NCBI RefSeq assembly: GCF_037975245.1
Contig: NC_092573.1
Coordinates: 21,545,265-21,609,264, forward strand
Source of the DNA: Apostichopus japonicus
Taxonomy: Eukaryota > Echinodermata > Holothuroidea > Aspidochirotida > Stichopodidae
Direction of reading: 5' to 3'
DNA: 64,000 nucleotides
In this document: positions 48,620 through 62,606 of the stretch, one piece after another
Position numbering within the stretch: the stretch's first letter is position 1
Layout: every line of letters starts with the position of its first letter
Made by a program: the position numbers and the translations under genes
The notes under the pieces: generated by a model
What the model was told of the DNA's origin: nothing
Seen by the model: only the letters and a program-made list of their open reading frames with translations
The model's database searches: none

Positions 48620-51600
48620 TCAACTATGCACAAGACACAAACCAGGTTCTCCCTAACACCACCACCAAGACCACCAACCTCCTGGGGTAGGCTGTTATAT
48701 CACAGCTGAACCTAACAATTGTTTCCCACCACTAATAGCAAGTTCGTTGACACCTAGAAACGTTGAGAACTATGTCATTCCTGACGAGGTAGTCCTTACG
48801 CTTTCATCTCAGCTTGTCTCAGCATCAGTGATGTTATCGCAGACGCTGCCCATCATTTTTAAGCTCTTATCGAATCACAGCAAAAAACAAAAGTGCTGTG
48901 TAAACCTGAACACTTATCAGAAATGAACATATCTGATTTCAAAACTGATGAATTTTTTGTCACCCCTCTTTTGAACAAGAAATGCATTAAAAATTTAATT
49001 CAAGAGCTCAAAGTTTTCCTAAGGTAAAATAATTTTCACAAACAGAAAAATCCCAAAGTTTGTCAACATGGCAGAGTTCGCAAAGAACCATTATTCTGAA
49101 ACAGTATTAAAGATCTGCGAAGCTCTGTAACTGAAAATAGTGGAAGAGGTACATATATTAGCCTCGGCACAATGTGTCACGTTTACGTTACGAGAAAACG
49201 GTAATACTGTCGCATAGCAGAGATCCTTCAGAGTACAATATGCCACTTTCAACGTCAATCCCATATAATGTAAAATGGCTTTCTCCCTTTACAGTCCTGA
49301 TATCAAAAAAATTTTATTGTGACTTTTCGGAAAAGTTACCAATGACATGTTTACTGGCGTCTCATGAATTTACTTCCCTCAAACGTCCTTTGGCCATGAA
49401 ATGCCACTAAATAACTCCACGGAAAGTATCCTAAAATCCCACTCCTCCGATATCTAGGCCTCGCCGATTGAGGCCACTAGCGTTTATACCTCTCGATGAT
49501 CTGCTTCGACAAAATTGAAAAAGAGAGGCTGGCGGACACGACGGGGAAAAAAAAGAAAAAGAGAAAGAATTCTCAGGTATTTCCTGATGTGCTAGAGTTA
49601 CACAGTTGTGTACATACACTTGGACAATCTGGGAATGCTCGCTACTTGGAGTATCTGTATCCCCCGCACAGACGTGTGTAAACGAGCGGTAAACTAGTTA
49701 ATTCCTGTTATGTGTGTAGTCAGTCACGATGAATACCGTTGGATATTAGTTGATCATAATTACAGTCTGTCTCACTGACGGATGAGTCGTACCCATTACG
49801 TTGGTTGATGGGGTGAGATGAGAACGGCTTCCTATCGAATTAAGGCAATTTCCTAAGCCTGCTGCTGATTCATGCAGGTAATGCAGAGGTGTTCTTAAGG
49901 ACACGGACAAACGGAAATTCCCAAAGCATCGACTTCTTGCACGGTTCTAGTTTATATTATTTATCTGAGACTCGATCGATCTAACTCCCACAAAATATCT
50001 GGCGAGGAAGTCCATTGATGTTGAAGAATAAAAATGTGGTTTAATTTCAATATTGAAAACATTGTCCAGTAAACTCCAACATAAAATATTAAATTGTTCC
50101 TGTATAGCACCTATTAGAAAGATCATGTAAGAAACACTTGAACCCAAACTGATTTTGTGGGTGGTTGACCAAAATGCCTGAGTAAGTTGTCCATTTGTCC
50201 TTCTCTACATATTCTAAGTTATGCAGCAAAGTTGGAAATAAAAAAGGAAATTGACTAGCTTAGTGTCCATCCATTCTACGTTTATTCTGATCCTCTGTTA
50301 GGAATAGCACAGTGTATAAAGACAGTTTAACGGGGAGGGGGAGTAAAAGGCAGTTTTTTTACTACTTCGAGTGAATGAAATTTCAAGATCGATTGAATAT
50401 TCTTATCTTTATAAGGTTCTCCTTTCGTTCCTGAAACAGACTGATAAAGATTGATGGAAGCCTCTGCTAGAGCTCTCTGCTCTTACCATCGATACTCACT
50501 TCACATAATCACCAGTTGACAGCAGTAATCATATCTGGTCAAGTGAACACATTTAATTAAAGATATTCTCGGCAATATGTCAGCCATCTATCCAGGTACT
50601 TCTCACCCTCTTTCTTTTTTTTCTTTCTTTTTTCTCGATCTTTTTACGACATTCCTCTCAAGCGAGTAGGGCGAAGAAGAAATTCATAAAACGAGCTAGT
50701 TAAGTCTGTATGTCACTTGTCAGAATGACTCTAATCAAATGATCCTGCTTCTTTGGTTATTTTTTTCCCCCTCACTTTTGGCATGTGAGACACATTTCAT
50801 GCCGACATTTTATGGATGCTGCGAGTCTGCCCGAAAATCCCCAAAGTATGAGTAAGAAAAGACGGGTTAGAAGTGTCCCCCTCTCTCTACGAGCTCGAAA
50901 GCATCTCTAACGAGCTTGAGAGCATCTCAAGTTGAGCTGATTCATCCAACGGGGGAAGAGTTATTTCCTGCGACTCTGACAAGCCAAACAGTCCTAAGTT
51001 CACGGCGTACATTAACAAATCTAAATGCTTGCATCACTATGTAATTTGCTCTTAAAGATCAATAGAGAAAAGTCCGTCCTTATGTCAACACTTCAGACCG
51101 GAGGTTCAGTGCTCCGGAGGGCTTCAGTTTTCCCTCTTTATTACGTACCAGATCTGAGGCCACTACAATGAATCACAAATGTTTGTAAGGTTGAAACAAA
51201 ATAAAAACAGGAACACAAGTTCTAACTCCACCCGTACGATATCTGTGCGATTGAGTTCCGAGATGCAAGACTGGATTTTTTTTCTATCTCTTAAGAGTCG
51301 GAGGTGCTCGATGGTGAAGTGCCAAGGCAGAATTTATGTACATGCTTTAGTTTCTCCATACACTCCCACAGTCCTTCCTCACTTGGGCTTCATTTACAAA
51401 CTTCTTGTAGACAGAATTTTGAATCGTACTTGATAGCGGCTGTGACACAGATAATGAAATCTGTTACAAAGTTTTGTTAAACACACACTCAGGTAGCAGC
51501 GATAGATAGGCAGGCAGTTAATCAATGCGGCAAACTTTCACCTTCGTAAAGCCACGGACCTTGAAGAACAATATCGGAGACGGTTAGAGCTGGGAAGCTC

Positions 51601-51900
51601 GCAAATCGTATCAGTCCGAAGCGACTTGAGGCCATTTCCCTCTCTCTCGAGGAAAGACAATATCTCGAAAGCGATGACGAGAACGTTTAATACGCGCATT
51701 AAGAGCAGAAAATTGTCTGGGAGATTTACACCGAGTATATCGACAGATTAAAGAAGAAAAGAGAAAAGAATTGAATCAACTACCTTGGCAATCTGAGTAC
51801 GCAATTTTAGACCTGAAATGTCACGACTTGCGAATTAAAAAAGAGCTTGGCCTCTCTGTCAAAAAACGAAGGGCAAAAAGAGACGAAAAAGCTGAAAATG
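48620..51900 (-). promoter_or_regulatory. CpG-richer tract, possible promoter region
   Basis: Scattered segments (about 48540-48600, 49440-49540, 50640-50950, 51540-51740) have visibly more CpG and balanced composition than surrounding DNA and lack satellites. It lies upstream of the minus-strand ATG at 48613. No core promoter element can be pinned down; the calls of promoter and strand are inference. Confidence 0.25.
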
Positions 51901-54900
51901 TTATGCTCGGATTGTTAAACTGATTATTGTGTTGTAAATTTTAATTTTCAGACTTCACCGATCAGGATTGGATGATACCTTTTCCCGGTGTTAAATTTTA
52001 TGATGAAATCAATTTGTTTGGTGTCAGTTTCACCGTCTATAGGGCTCAAGTTTTCCACCGTCTATTAAAGTTTGAACAAGATCTATAGCATAGACCTCTA
52101 CAAACACTAGTTGTGGGCTGCTTGAAAAAAAGTATAGATTTGAAAAAAGAAAAGTTTACAACTATTGAAAATCAGTAGTTAACTGGAGGGAAACAAGATA
52201 AACACACAATCCTTGTTTGAATCTTGAAATACACTCTTCAAAAATGCTGGTGCCAGTGAGTGAAAAGAGTTGGTTAAAATTCCCAGAGGTGTTAAACATC
52301 ACTACCTGCATAAAGACAAAACACACAGATTTCCTGTAACCTGCAAACGCAAGGAAAAGTATAAAGCCGAAAAAAACGAGATGCGACAAAGATTTACACA
52401 TCTTGATTTGTCCGTCTCAATATACCACCTGAGTACGTCACTTTACATCTCTGCGAGTTCATCATTTAAACTGAGATGCAGAGGCTCATATACAAACATA
52501 TACAAAGGGTAGCAAATGTAGGACAAATATACCTTCCGTCCATATAGTACCTTGACATTAAACAAAGGACTCCCGAAGGATTTAGTCAGTAAATCAACAT
52601 ATCATGTTGCAACCGTGAAAAAAAAAACGTTTTTTCTTTTTTTGCTTAGGGTAAGGAGAAAACAAAAACTGTCCTTTTTGCTCTTTTTTTTTCCTTGGTT
52701 TTGGCGAGTGCATTCGTTTAATGTTTGTTTGTTTTTGTTTTGTTTTAATATACAGCTATTACCAAGTGATGACAATCTGGGCTTTCAAAAATGAGCCATA
52801 TTCTTTTGACGATAAGAACAAGCTCTTCAACCCAGAATCGTTGATGCAAATAAGTTAGGCTAAATTTCTCAAGGTCGTATTTTTATTAAAATATCTATTT
52901 CGACAAGTAATGGTAAACACAATATCCTGTGTTCAAATAGCTGAACCTGCAAAAATTTGTATGAAGGCTTAAAATAGGATTGATATCATTTTTCACTTCT
53001 GAAAGATCCAAATTGTTATTGGAATATTCTCTCCCAAATGGATCATCTTTAATCTGAGCCATAACTTTTTTTTCTGATAAATAAGGATACGACTACAGCC
53101 AACGCAAAAAAAAAGACAACAAAATCCCACTACAATAAACAGTAAACAATGGTTAGTATTATTATTCTTCTTCTCAAGATTAATCTTTACGACATTTTGT
53201 TTTTCCAAATTTGTATTCATCTTCAGTAGCCAGGATACAATGACACTAATTTCACATAAGTGGCCTTTGATTAGTCTGTTCAAACTTGTACTATATTAAA
53301 CATTTATTTGTTAGAGGCAACAGTCAAATACATTTGAAATCGGAGTGAAATCAACACTGTCGCCCTCCCCCTCCCAACCCCCGAGAAAATAACGATATAC
53401 TTGTTTGATGGCCCCTACTAATCTAATATACCTCACCATACTATTACTTGCTTCAAAGCCCATCCATACTTAGTTACTGATTTTCTGCTCTTTTCCATGA
53501 ATTTTATGATAAAGATGGAGGGAAAAAATTGCCCAATTGGCTGGATTCATTTGTTAAATTGTATTTTCACATCGCCTTACCTATCTGACGAAGGAAATAT
53601 CCTTGCAGTGATATGACAAAGAGGAACAGAGGAGAATGATAAGATAATCTTTTTTACTTTTCCATCTCTAATGACTTCCAGTCTTCTATCCTTATAGCTA
53701 TAAAACTGATTCACAGTACTTCAAATGGTCATACCCTTGATGAAAGAATCTCAGACAAATGAAATCTATCCCATACTTTAAACATCACCACTACCAGCAC
53801 TAAAAAAATATATAAAATAAAAGAGGAACATGTAAGCCTGCAAACGGACGGAAGCGTTAAGTAATATGGCACGTGCCGAAAGAATTATCTTCTGATTTCA
53901 CTCTTCTGTGTCATAAATTGAAACCTCGGTGTCGTGATCATAATTTCAAACATCAGCTGGCTGTTTTATAGTTTAATAATAATACTAATAATAAATGAAT
54001 AGTTTCGAAGTACGTCAAGCAGTTTTGAAATTTTTTGGAAGTGGAATATCGTTGAGATATTATTGTCAGATTGTTCATTCACCTCTACTGTACGTGGCCT
54101 ATTTCAAAATATGCTTTATTTCAAGTTTCTAATCTCTGATACTTGTCTCTATTTATCAGCTGAAAAACTAAGTTGACAGTATGTATGTGAAAATTTAGAA
54201 AATAAGGTACGGTACCATGAAAACTCAACAAACAAACACACAAAAAATCGAAAAATTGGCACTAAAAAATTGGCACTAAAACAAAGTAGTTTGAGTATTT
54301 CAGAGGTTACTATTCCTCGATACAGAATTTTGTCATAAAATAAATGGACAAAGGTATTTGCCTCCTGGCCATTCCATTACAAGATCTTACAGAAATGAAT
54401 GCTTCTTTTAAAACTAAAAGCTTTGCATCTTACCATCGGATGCAAAAATGATCCCATAAAAGTCTTAGAGAGCCGCGGCACTTATGACTATTGTGTTGCA
54501 CTCTACTAGGGAAATGTAACAGTATGTAATAGTTTCAAGACCTTAGATTGGATTTTGGCATCTTTGTTGTTCAAAGTGAGGATATTCAAGCTTTCAAGGA
54601 GACATTTTGTATCATATTCACTGATCTTTTTTTCTCTCTCTTTTTTGTTACATCTGACTTTCAATGACCCTCAAAAATATTCGTTCTTAATACATGAGAA
54701 AAGATTCTTCAATGGTTGGACAAATAAACAAAGGGTAGTGTCACCTTTTCACTTTCCATTATATTCACCAAACTTAATTCAGGCTCACATATTAGATCTG
54801 ATGCTTCGTTTACATTTTATGTTTGAATATTTATGAGATATGCATGAGATATGTATAAATATGCATGAGATAAGGATAAGCATGAAGAATCTAGCTGTAT

Positions 54901-55586
54901 CGTGTGTTGAATTGTCACAATGTGATGGTACCACCACACTGAACCATTTAAGAAGGATGACTTGAGACATGAAATGAAATCTGATTATGTTGTAGAAAGT
55001 TAAACACCAACTATTATATGTCCAGCTTATACAAATCTATACACTACTTATATTTTTGATAAATTGATCCTTTTTCTTTTTCAACAGCTGCGTTTACTCA
55101 ATTGAAGTGACTGAACTACATAGTCAGATACACAAACCGATAGGAAAACAATTAGTACTTAAATGGCTTCAAATCTTTATATATAATTATGTCAACAGTA
55201 ACTCTCTATAATGCAACTTAAGACCAAAGAGAGGACTGTATCTTCCAGATGGTTTGCCAAACATTGCACCCACAACAGCATCAAAATATACCATAAAAGC
55301 AAATGTCAGTGCTTTCATTATTCAATATGTCTATAATTAAAACTTATCTGAATTCACAAAAATTTTAATGTTTAAGAAAGACAATTAAATCATCAATCAT
55401 AAATTCCCAATTCAGTAAACACTTTTTTTCACAAGGAAAGCATCCTGTCACATTCTTTCTATTTGAATAATTGTCTCCCCCCCCCCCCCCTTTCTATTTA
55501 TTGCTTGTGAACAGAATGATCGTAAAAATCTCACTATGCTTTGTAATGCAAATACAGAAAACTGCTGTTTTTCTTACTTTATCACA
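51901..55586. other. Noncoding DNA
   Basis: No supported gene. Short frames at 52162-52794 and 54555-54836 lack family signatures. Several poly(A)/poly(T) and C runs are present. Confidence 0.4.
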
Positions 55587-55600
55587 GTTACCATGGCAAC
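55587..55600. promoter_or_regulatory. Perfect RFX X-box motif
   Basis: GTTACCATGGCAAC fits the RFX dimer consensus at every position. No promoter can be identified nearby. Confidence 0.4.
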
Positions 55601-56851
55601 ATATCGCTAAGCCCTTGGGGCTTCCTTAGTTCCAATCAATACAGTTAAGCTCAGCTTGCACAGTGTGATGAGTTTTATGAGAATATTTACAGTTTAGTAA
55701 TCAAAATATTGACTTCAGTATTTTTCTTGTTTTTCAACAAATATGTAACATACATGATGATAATGCTTCATGGAGGGTAAATATGCATCCAACAGTATTA
55801 CAACATATCATATATTCTAACAATAATTTTCAAAATTTTCTCTCTCTCTTTCTCCCAATTCTTTTGTTTTCTTATTTTTGTTTTTATATATATTAATATC
55901 AAAGAATTCTTTTATCACTTTAAGGTCTTACTGAGCACTTCCACCTCCAAGTAACATAATTGAAATAACCTGTGGGCTTAACGTAATGTCCCTTCAAGAA
56001 GATTTCACTTCATTTCATAAACACACATCTGAATTGCAACAAGAGATTTCTTTTTCTTTGTTTATTTTTCTCTTTTTTTATATTTGTTTTTGTTTTTTTT
56101 GACAGGATATTTGGCGGAAAGAGAGTCAACAAAGAAAGCACAAGCTAAAGTCACAAAGATAGAGCTTTTTAAAACTCACGGAGGAGGTCATATTTTCTAA
56201 TGATTTAACCTTCTAGTTTTTGGCTCTTTTTTGTTCAATTTCAAAGCTTGAGGCAGGGTGTGACTCAGCTTTGAGAATTGCACTGACAAACATGAATGCT
56301 AGAATAGTTTTAAATATGAATAAAGTCTGTATGATTCCAAGGACAGAAATCATCGCAAAGTACATGCAAAAACTAATGGACGTTCAGAGACAAAGTAACA
56401 AAACAAGAAAAGAAAAAATTGATCTCTGAACTCAGTAAAGTGAAGGACAACTCACGGTTACGGTTACGGTTACGTGAGGGGAAAGGGCAGGGACATAAAA
56501 ATTGATCGTTTAAAACAACATTGCAACCGTACGACTAATTAGACATTTCCAAAATATTTCACTTTTTGTTTAACTTTCTGAAAATGGAAACTTGACTATT
56601 CATGCTACAAAACTGCAGAATTGTTACCGAACTTTTGCATCAAATATCATCGGAAGTTGTCCAAGCTTAATGCGATATATGCCTTTAAGCTTTGGTCCTT
56701 TTGTCAACAACATGCATCCAACATATAAAGAGAAATGAGGATACATATGAAAAGTAGAAACATGAAAAAGTTCTTCTTTAGTCCCCTGTAAATTAATTGG
56801 TATTTTCTACTTCAAGCTTAGGTGAATCCACTAAACACTGCAATGTAATGT

Positions 56852-56911
56852 ATGCAACAAATAAAGTTAATAAAATGGGTATATGGGTGTATAAACCTAT
56901 ATATACCATTT

Positions 56912-56945
<34 letters not shown>

Positions 56946-57127
56946 CATTTTATTCACTTATATATATATAAATCTACATATATATATATAAATCTACATA
57001 TATATATATAAATCTACATATATATATATATATATACCCATTTTATTCACTTATATAAATCTACATATATATATATATATAAATCTATATATATATACCC
57101 ATTTTATTCACTTTAATTGTTGCATTT
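56852..57127. mobile_element. Inverted-repeat element with (TA)n interior
   Basis: The left arm (56852-56884, 'atgcaacaaataaagttaat' then 'aaaatgggtata') is the approximate reverse complement of the right arm (57095-57127, 'atacccattttattcact' then 'ttaattgttgcattt'). Between them are (TA)n tracts carrying the units 'aaatctacatata' and 'tacccattttattcactt', the latter a repeat of the right-arm end. This could be a MITE whose interior expanded as a microsatellite, or a microsatellite that captured flanks by unequal exchange. Confidence 0.55.
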
Positions 57128-58047
57128 TCTTTACTTGCATACTTTTATTTCACACTTGTAGTCCCATTATTTTCTTTTCTTTTCCCTATTCTCTTTCTTC
57201 TTCGGGCGGATGAAGGAAGAGAATGTTTTTGCAATTTTCCACGAGGTAAAATGGTGCTGCCTGGGGTTACTTTCTGCGCATGAATTATGATACACTTAAG
57301 CCACGTCCTCAATGCATTACCCTTTCTTGCACGGTATCCCAGGTGACAGCCGATCCGTAAAATTCTCTTACATCACTGATAGCCAGGGTATCTCGAATAA
57401 CCCTCCGAGAGGCTGTAATTGATGTCTTTTCTATCCTCTTTCCCATTTTATGAATATTCCTCTGGACTGCAACATCTTCCCAGATCTTATTTTCATAAAC
57501 TTCAAAAAGAAATTAGGTGACATCAAATTCTGCTCAGGGATATTGTTATAAAACCAAAATATCCTCTGGGTTCATCAATCATTTTTCCTCATACAATGTT
57601 TACCTATAACATGCTGAGACAATGAACCTGGAAAAAGTGTCAAAGAATATTTTTTTTCTTTTTTTTTCCGCTCTCTTTTTTCTTTCTTTCGAGTAAATGA
57701 GGTGTCAAAGTTTCTATTGTGCACCAAATGAAGTCACTGACAATTAAAGCAGTGGCCTATACATGGATAAAATAAACCCAACCAAATTGCAATTTACATT
57801 AACTGATTGTAATCCACAGCTTGTAAGTATAATCAGGTTACTGTATCAGCTGATGACGTTACCTCTAATTACATTCTGCTCCTCTCAGAAGCAACAGTAG
57901 CAAACATATGTATACATGTCAATAACAAGAAAGTTTTCTTCCTATGAGATCTGTTTCAGGACTTTGTGAGCATCTTATTGTATTCACTAGCTGCGTCTTT
58001 TAATGTGTTCTTAGTTTGGTTTTGTTACAGTTAGCCTGTGAATAAGC

Positions 58048-58073
58048 TCCTGCTAGGATCGATACATCAGGCC
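58048..58073. mobile_element. Fragment related to the 62-kb inverted-repeat element
   Basis: 'tcctgctaggatcgatacat' followed by 'caggcc' matches the right arm of the 62002-62369 element with about four differences. The similarity fades on both sides. Confidence 0.45.
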
Positions 58074-60098
58074 CTCTAATTAGCCTCTAACTGAATCTAC
58101 CATTTCAATATGCGATAAACATGTTATACTCATATATAGTATGGTACTGTAGATGTAGAAGGACGAAGGCAGATAATCATATGTCTAAATAAGTCTGACA
58201 ATCATGTCTAAATTAGTCTAAGTATTTTGGTAGCCTACCAAATACATAGGGAGTCTCACTGGATGGTGATACTGTAATATCCTAACAAACCACATTTTCA
58301 GAGTAATTTTGGCAAACATTAATGACAATGAATCAGTGCTTCAAGTGTCCTTACGACCGCTAACGTGGTACTTTGTTACCACATTTCCTAATATTTTCTT
58401 GTTTTAATATTATAATTCACGGATGCAGAACACGTCACAGAGATTAATATCCCAGCTGTTTGCCACTTCTTATATCATTACGCCTATAGGTACACACATC
58501 GCATCACTAACAGTCTTAAACCCGAAGGTATATAAAGCTTTAATTAGGCCAACGTGAATTCAAAAAACATACAAAAGACATGACCAAAAAAATTCAGAAA
58601 AAGTTAAAAAAAGGAGACTGAAGTTCATAATCCCAAATGGGAGTGCTACTTTTGTGTATTCCCTGGGAATGATGACCTGTGTGAGGGAAATTCTTCCCCA
58701 TGATCAATTCTTGTCTCCATATTAATCAAGCTTGAGGGGTAAAAAGACATGATTAGAATCTATCATTTGCTTCGGTACTGAACTTCAACTTTGTCTTATA
58801 CCTTGGAGGGGCTACAATGTTTGAAACGGTTCCCTAGATAAGTGTAGCAGCGCCTGGTGCAGAGCATGACCGAAGGATTCAATGAGAAGATAGATACATG
58901 GACAGAATGCAAAGACAGGGATAGAGTAAGAAACCTACATAAATATCAAATATCATTCAATGATATGCCAGTCATAAGGGGAAGGGAGGGGGGCAGGGGA
59001 GGGGGTTTACTATCTAAAAGTCAAATTTATAATAAAATCAAATGCTGTAGTAGAATTTGTAATTGATCGAGCTCTGTGAAGTTCATGATTTGAATATTAT
59101 ATCTGCCATAAAAATTAATCTTGTCTATGCCCTGTACTTTGTATCTATAAATGCTATGCATAATGATACAGAAATACAGACACACATTTTACAGTGCTTA
59201 AAACATCAGAGGAAAAGGTTATAGCTTATACTCTATGTGCCCTGTGGAATTACATTCATCTCCTGATTAGTGAGTTGTTTAAGATTACTACAGATTTGAA
59301 TTTTATATCAAATGCACAAATAAAAATACACAACTAGGTTTTACATTTTATGTCAACACTGTGGCTATATGTTCATTCTCAAAGCTTACAGTACACAGAG
59401 TCCTTTCATTATATGATCCATGTGACGTTCTCCAGGTTCAAGGCAAGCACATATCACAGTTTTGCCAACTGTGTCACACAAAGACAAGGATATCAGAGTA
59501 AAAAGCTCCAAATAATTTCTATTTCGATGTGATTTTTTGCTGAAACGTGGTGTGCAGATTCACTTTCATAAGATTTACTCTGATTAGAAACCAAATTTAT
59601 CAACTCCATAAAAACAGAAGACCTGTTTTGAATTAGTCTTATAGCTACGATTTTAAATCAGCTGAATTCATGAAACTCTTATTCTTACTAGAGGGACTGA
59701 AGTTTTCTATCTGCATTCAAAACAGGACAACCGGCTTACAGAAATATTCCAGAAGGTTGCTGACCAGTTCAAATGTTATTATCATAAAAGGCAGTAAAAT
59801 TCCAGACATTTTTATCGTTTCCTTTTTGCTTTTAATAGTCGCATTGCTGTTAGATATTAAACATTGACAGGAACACTCGCTCCATGCATCTCCAGCAAAG
59901 AGTTTAATAAGAGACACAGCGGAATAACTTAATGTTTCCTTCTTTTCAAACTGCTCATTGACAAAGACAGATGAAAAGCGTTCCACTATATCACACTGGC
60001 AACTCTCAACCCGAGAAAAAAATTCATCTTTATAAGTAAAATGAAGAAATTTGTGTATCATTGCAATTACTTACAAACTTTAATTCTGACTCATCAAG

Positions 60099-60174
60099 GA
60101 TAAACATTGGTGGTATTAGCCCATCTCTTTGGTTACCAAATAATTGTGTTTGCCAACTCTTATTTCCAATCTCG
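60099..60174 (+). CDS. Candidate exon, possibly part of an Ig-like domain
   Basis: A 76-nt plus-strand block lies between an acceptor (gactcatcaag) and a consensus donor (TCG|gtaagt), phase 2 in, phase 0 out. It reads INIGGISPSLWLPNNCVCQL then LFPIS. Joined in phase to the candidate exon at 62607-62792 it gives a cysteine followed about ten residues later by VSWWKGK, as between strands B and C of an immunoglobulin domain. This is suggestive only: the block is short enough to arise by chance. Confidence 0.25.
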
Positions 60175-60547
60175 GTAAGTAAGGCAGTCTTCATCGCAAA
60201 TCACATTTATAACATGCTGTGGGAGTGTATAGAGTGCTCGAGTGGAGTCACTGGATGTTCAACCCGAGCGATTTCAAAGCTGTACTTTATCGGGAGATTT
60301 CATCAGCGCCTTTTATCGTTATCAGTCAATGCTATGTATTTGTGTACGGTAGGTAAATAAATGAAACACTAGCACTGTTCATCTTGACGAGATTCATTTC
60401 TCTTCTTCTTTTGTTTTTATGCGTAAAAATTGAGAACAATAATTAAAGAATGTGCAAAATAGTGCCACACCATAACAGTCTAATTTAATAATTAGAAACC
60501 AGGATATGATCTTGACTTTCTAAAAAATACTTTTCACCATCTAATTT

Positions 60548-60612
60548 ACTGGGGAGAGTGGAGTAGAATGGGGGAGGGTAGTGGGAGTGGGGGGAGTGCG
60601 AGGGGAGGAGTC
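60548..60612 (+). repeat. G-rich tract, G-quadruplex-type
   Basis: Seven or more G runs of three to six separated by short linkers. Confidence 0.65.
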
Positions 60613-62001
60613 CTAATTTAAAGTGCTAACTACACACTTCAGCATATTTCAAATCCAGCAGACCTTTGTCAATGAGCTTGAGATATTTAAGAACTAGTTC
60701 AAACGACTCCAAGTACTCAATTTAAACACATTTTTTTGGCAAACACTTGACATAGTTTTTAGCTTCATGAGCCAAGTTAGGAGGTTGTTTCCGCAGGTCG
60801 TGACAATTAAAGATCACCGGCCCGACATACCATCATCTAGTTACTGATAACACTGTCTTTTGGCATTCTCTCTTAGCATTTGCTTGAATTGCTTTCTGAA
60901 CTGTTACTTTCACACACTATGTGATTCCAGGGTTGCCTTGGAAACTCACACCCGCTCACCCTTAGAGTGCAGAGTTCTACACCTGCCAAGGAAAACGTTT
61001 TACATCGTACATTGAATTTCATGCTTTACATTTCACGTCTTGCATGTGCCAAATTTATTTATTTATTTGATCTTTTTCTTTATCAAATACGGAAGTTAAT
61101 TTCCAGCAGACTACACCATTGGCACTTCAAATTGTGTAAACAAAATTAATACAATTTATAACAATACTGAATTTATTTAATATGATACCATACATATGAT
61201 ATGTCCACACCTCCTCTCCTCAAAATAAATACAGATATTCATGAGTAAAAGTTAGACCTAAGTTCTCCTTCAATTCACAAATTATACTCCTTTGAACCTT
61301 TTAGAACCTCATTCTATAGTCAAATAACATACCACAGTAGCTTTCATTTCTTGATTTAAACTCGCAATATGCTCCTTGGTTCAGCTATCTTGACGACATA
61401 TATTACACTCCTGATTGGAGAATAACTGTTTATATTCCTAAATAGCCAAATAGATCCATAAAGTTAAGTTCTTTTACTTTTAATGGACCTTATCAATTTC
61501 CAATTTTCCAATTCTCATTCAAGTTTATTACATCTCACCAACGGTGACCTCAAATCTGAGTGAGTACAGGAATCTTCCTGTTGCTAGGATACAGTTAATA
61601 TCAATATTCCTATCATAGTTGATTTTATCAATAATTCCATTAAAGGAAAATGGTAAATTTGCCTCTTTTGACTAATGGGTTTTTCATCAAGTTTAATTTT
61701 ATGTCCCTGACAAAAAATTAACCATTTTGTCGGTTAGAAAAATATCATATCATAACTAAGAGGAGAGATAATAAAACAGTCCCAAGTTTGGAAGAGAAGT
61801 CAGCAAAATTATTTGTCTGGAGAATCTTTTTCTCTCTGTTTTTTGTTTTTTCAGATTCTTTTGCACTTTTAAAATTTCTTTTGGCAATTTCTATGACAGA
61901 AGTTAGTCCAGAATAGCTTACATGATTTCTTATTTCAAAATATTTCAAAACTAAACTGTTAGCAAACTGCTTATCCACTAGAGAGCCTGTGTAGGAGAAT
62001 G

Positions 62002-62369
62002 CGTAAAAGTAAGTTGGCCTGACGTTTCAATCCTAGCAGGATCTTCTTCAGAGTCTGAATGACAAGAAACAGTAACAGAAGGGACAAATACAAGCACAGA
62101 ATATGAAATTTACCTTTTCCTGGTATTCTGTGCTTGTATTTGTCCCTCTACAGTATCTCCTATCGCCCCTCTTCCCCCTGCTGGTTTCTTTCTTCTTTCC
62201 ATCCCTTGTCTACTAACCCTCCTACATCTTTCTCTTTTGTGTTCACCCTGCTCATTAACCTGTCTATATTCTGTGTTTATATTTGTCCCTTCTGTTACTG
62301 TTGCTTGTCATTCAGCCTCTGAAGAGGATCCTGCTAGGATTGAAATGTCAGGCCCACTTACTTTTACAC
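62002..62369. mobile_element. Inverted-repeat element with about 100-bp arms
   Basis: The left arm (about 62002-62104) and right arm (about 62266-62369) are reverse complements at roughly 90% identity, including 'cctgacgtttcaatcctagc', 'tcttcttcagagtctgaatg' and 'agtaacagaagggacaaata'. The loop contains a third, inverted piece of the inner arm (62124-62148). No coding capacity. Long arms and a short loop suggest a foldback or MITE-like element. Target-site duplication is not clear, so the family is open. Confidence 0.75.
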
Positions 62370-62606
62370 AATTGCTAATTTCATAAAACCCACCATCATG
62401 TAAGAATGAGAGAGTACACTTGCAAACTTCAATGACAAACTTACTGACAAAACAAAGAATGTCAAATGTTGTAAATAAACATGATACAGTACCACTATTT
62501 TAATATGAACAGTAATAAAGACACTGAATGCACCTCGTAGTTTGTTTATTTTACAAGATTGATTTTTTTTCTTCTTCTAAGAGTGAAACAACTTTTACTA
62601 TTTTAG

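Noticed and set aside
56454-56474. Three copies of CGGTTA, telomere-like
   Set aside because: Not the animal TTAGGG unit and only three copies; a short chance or slippage repeat. The two TTAGGG-like units near 16699 are equally short.
59717-60061. 114-codon minus-strand frame
   Set aside because: Overlaps the plus-strand splice-bounded candidate only at its edge, has no domain signature, and is within chance length.
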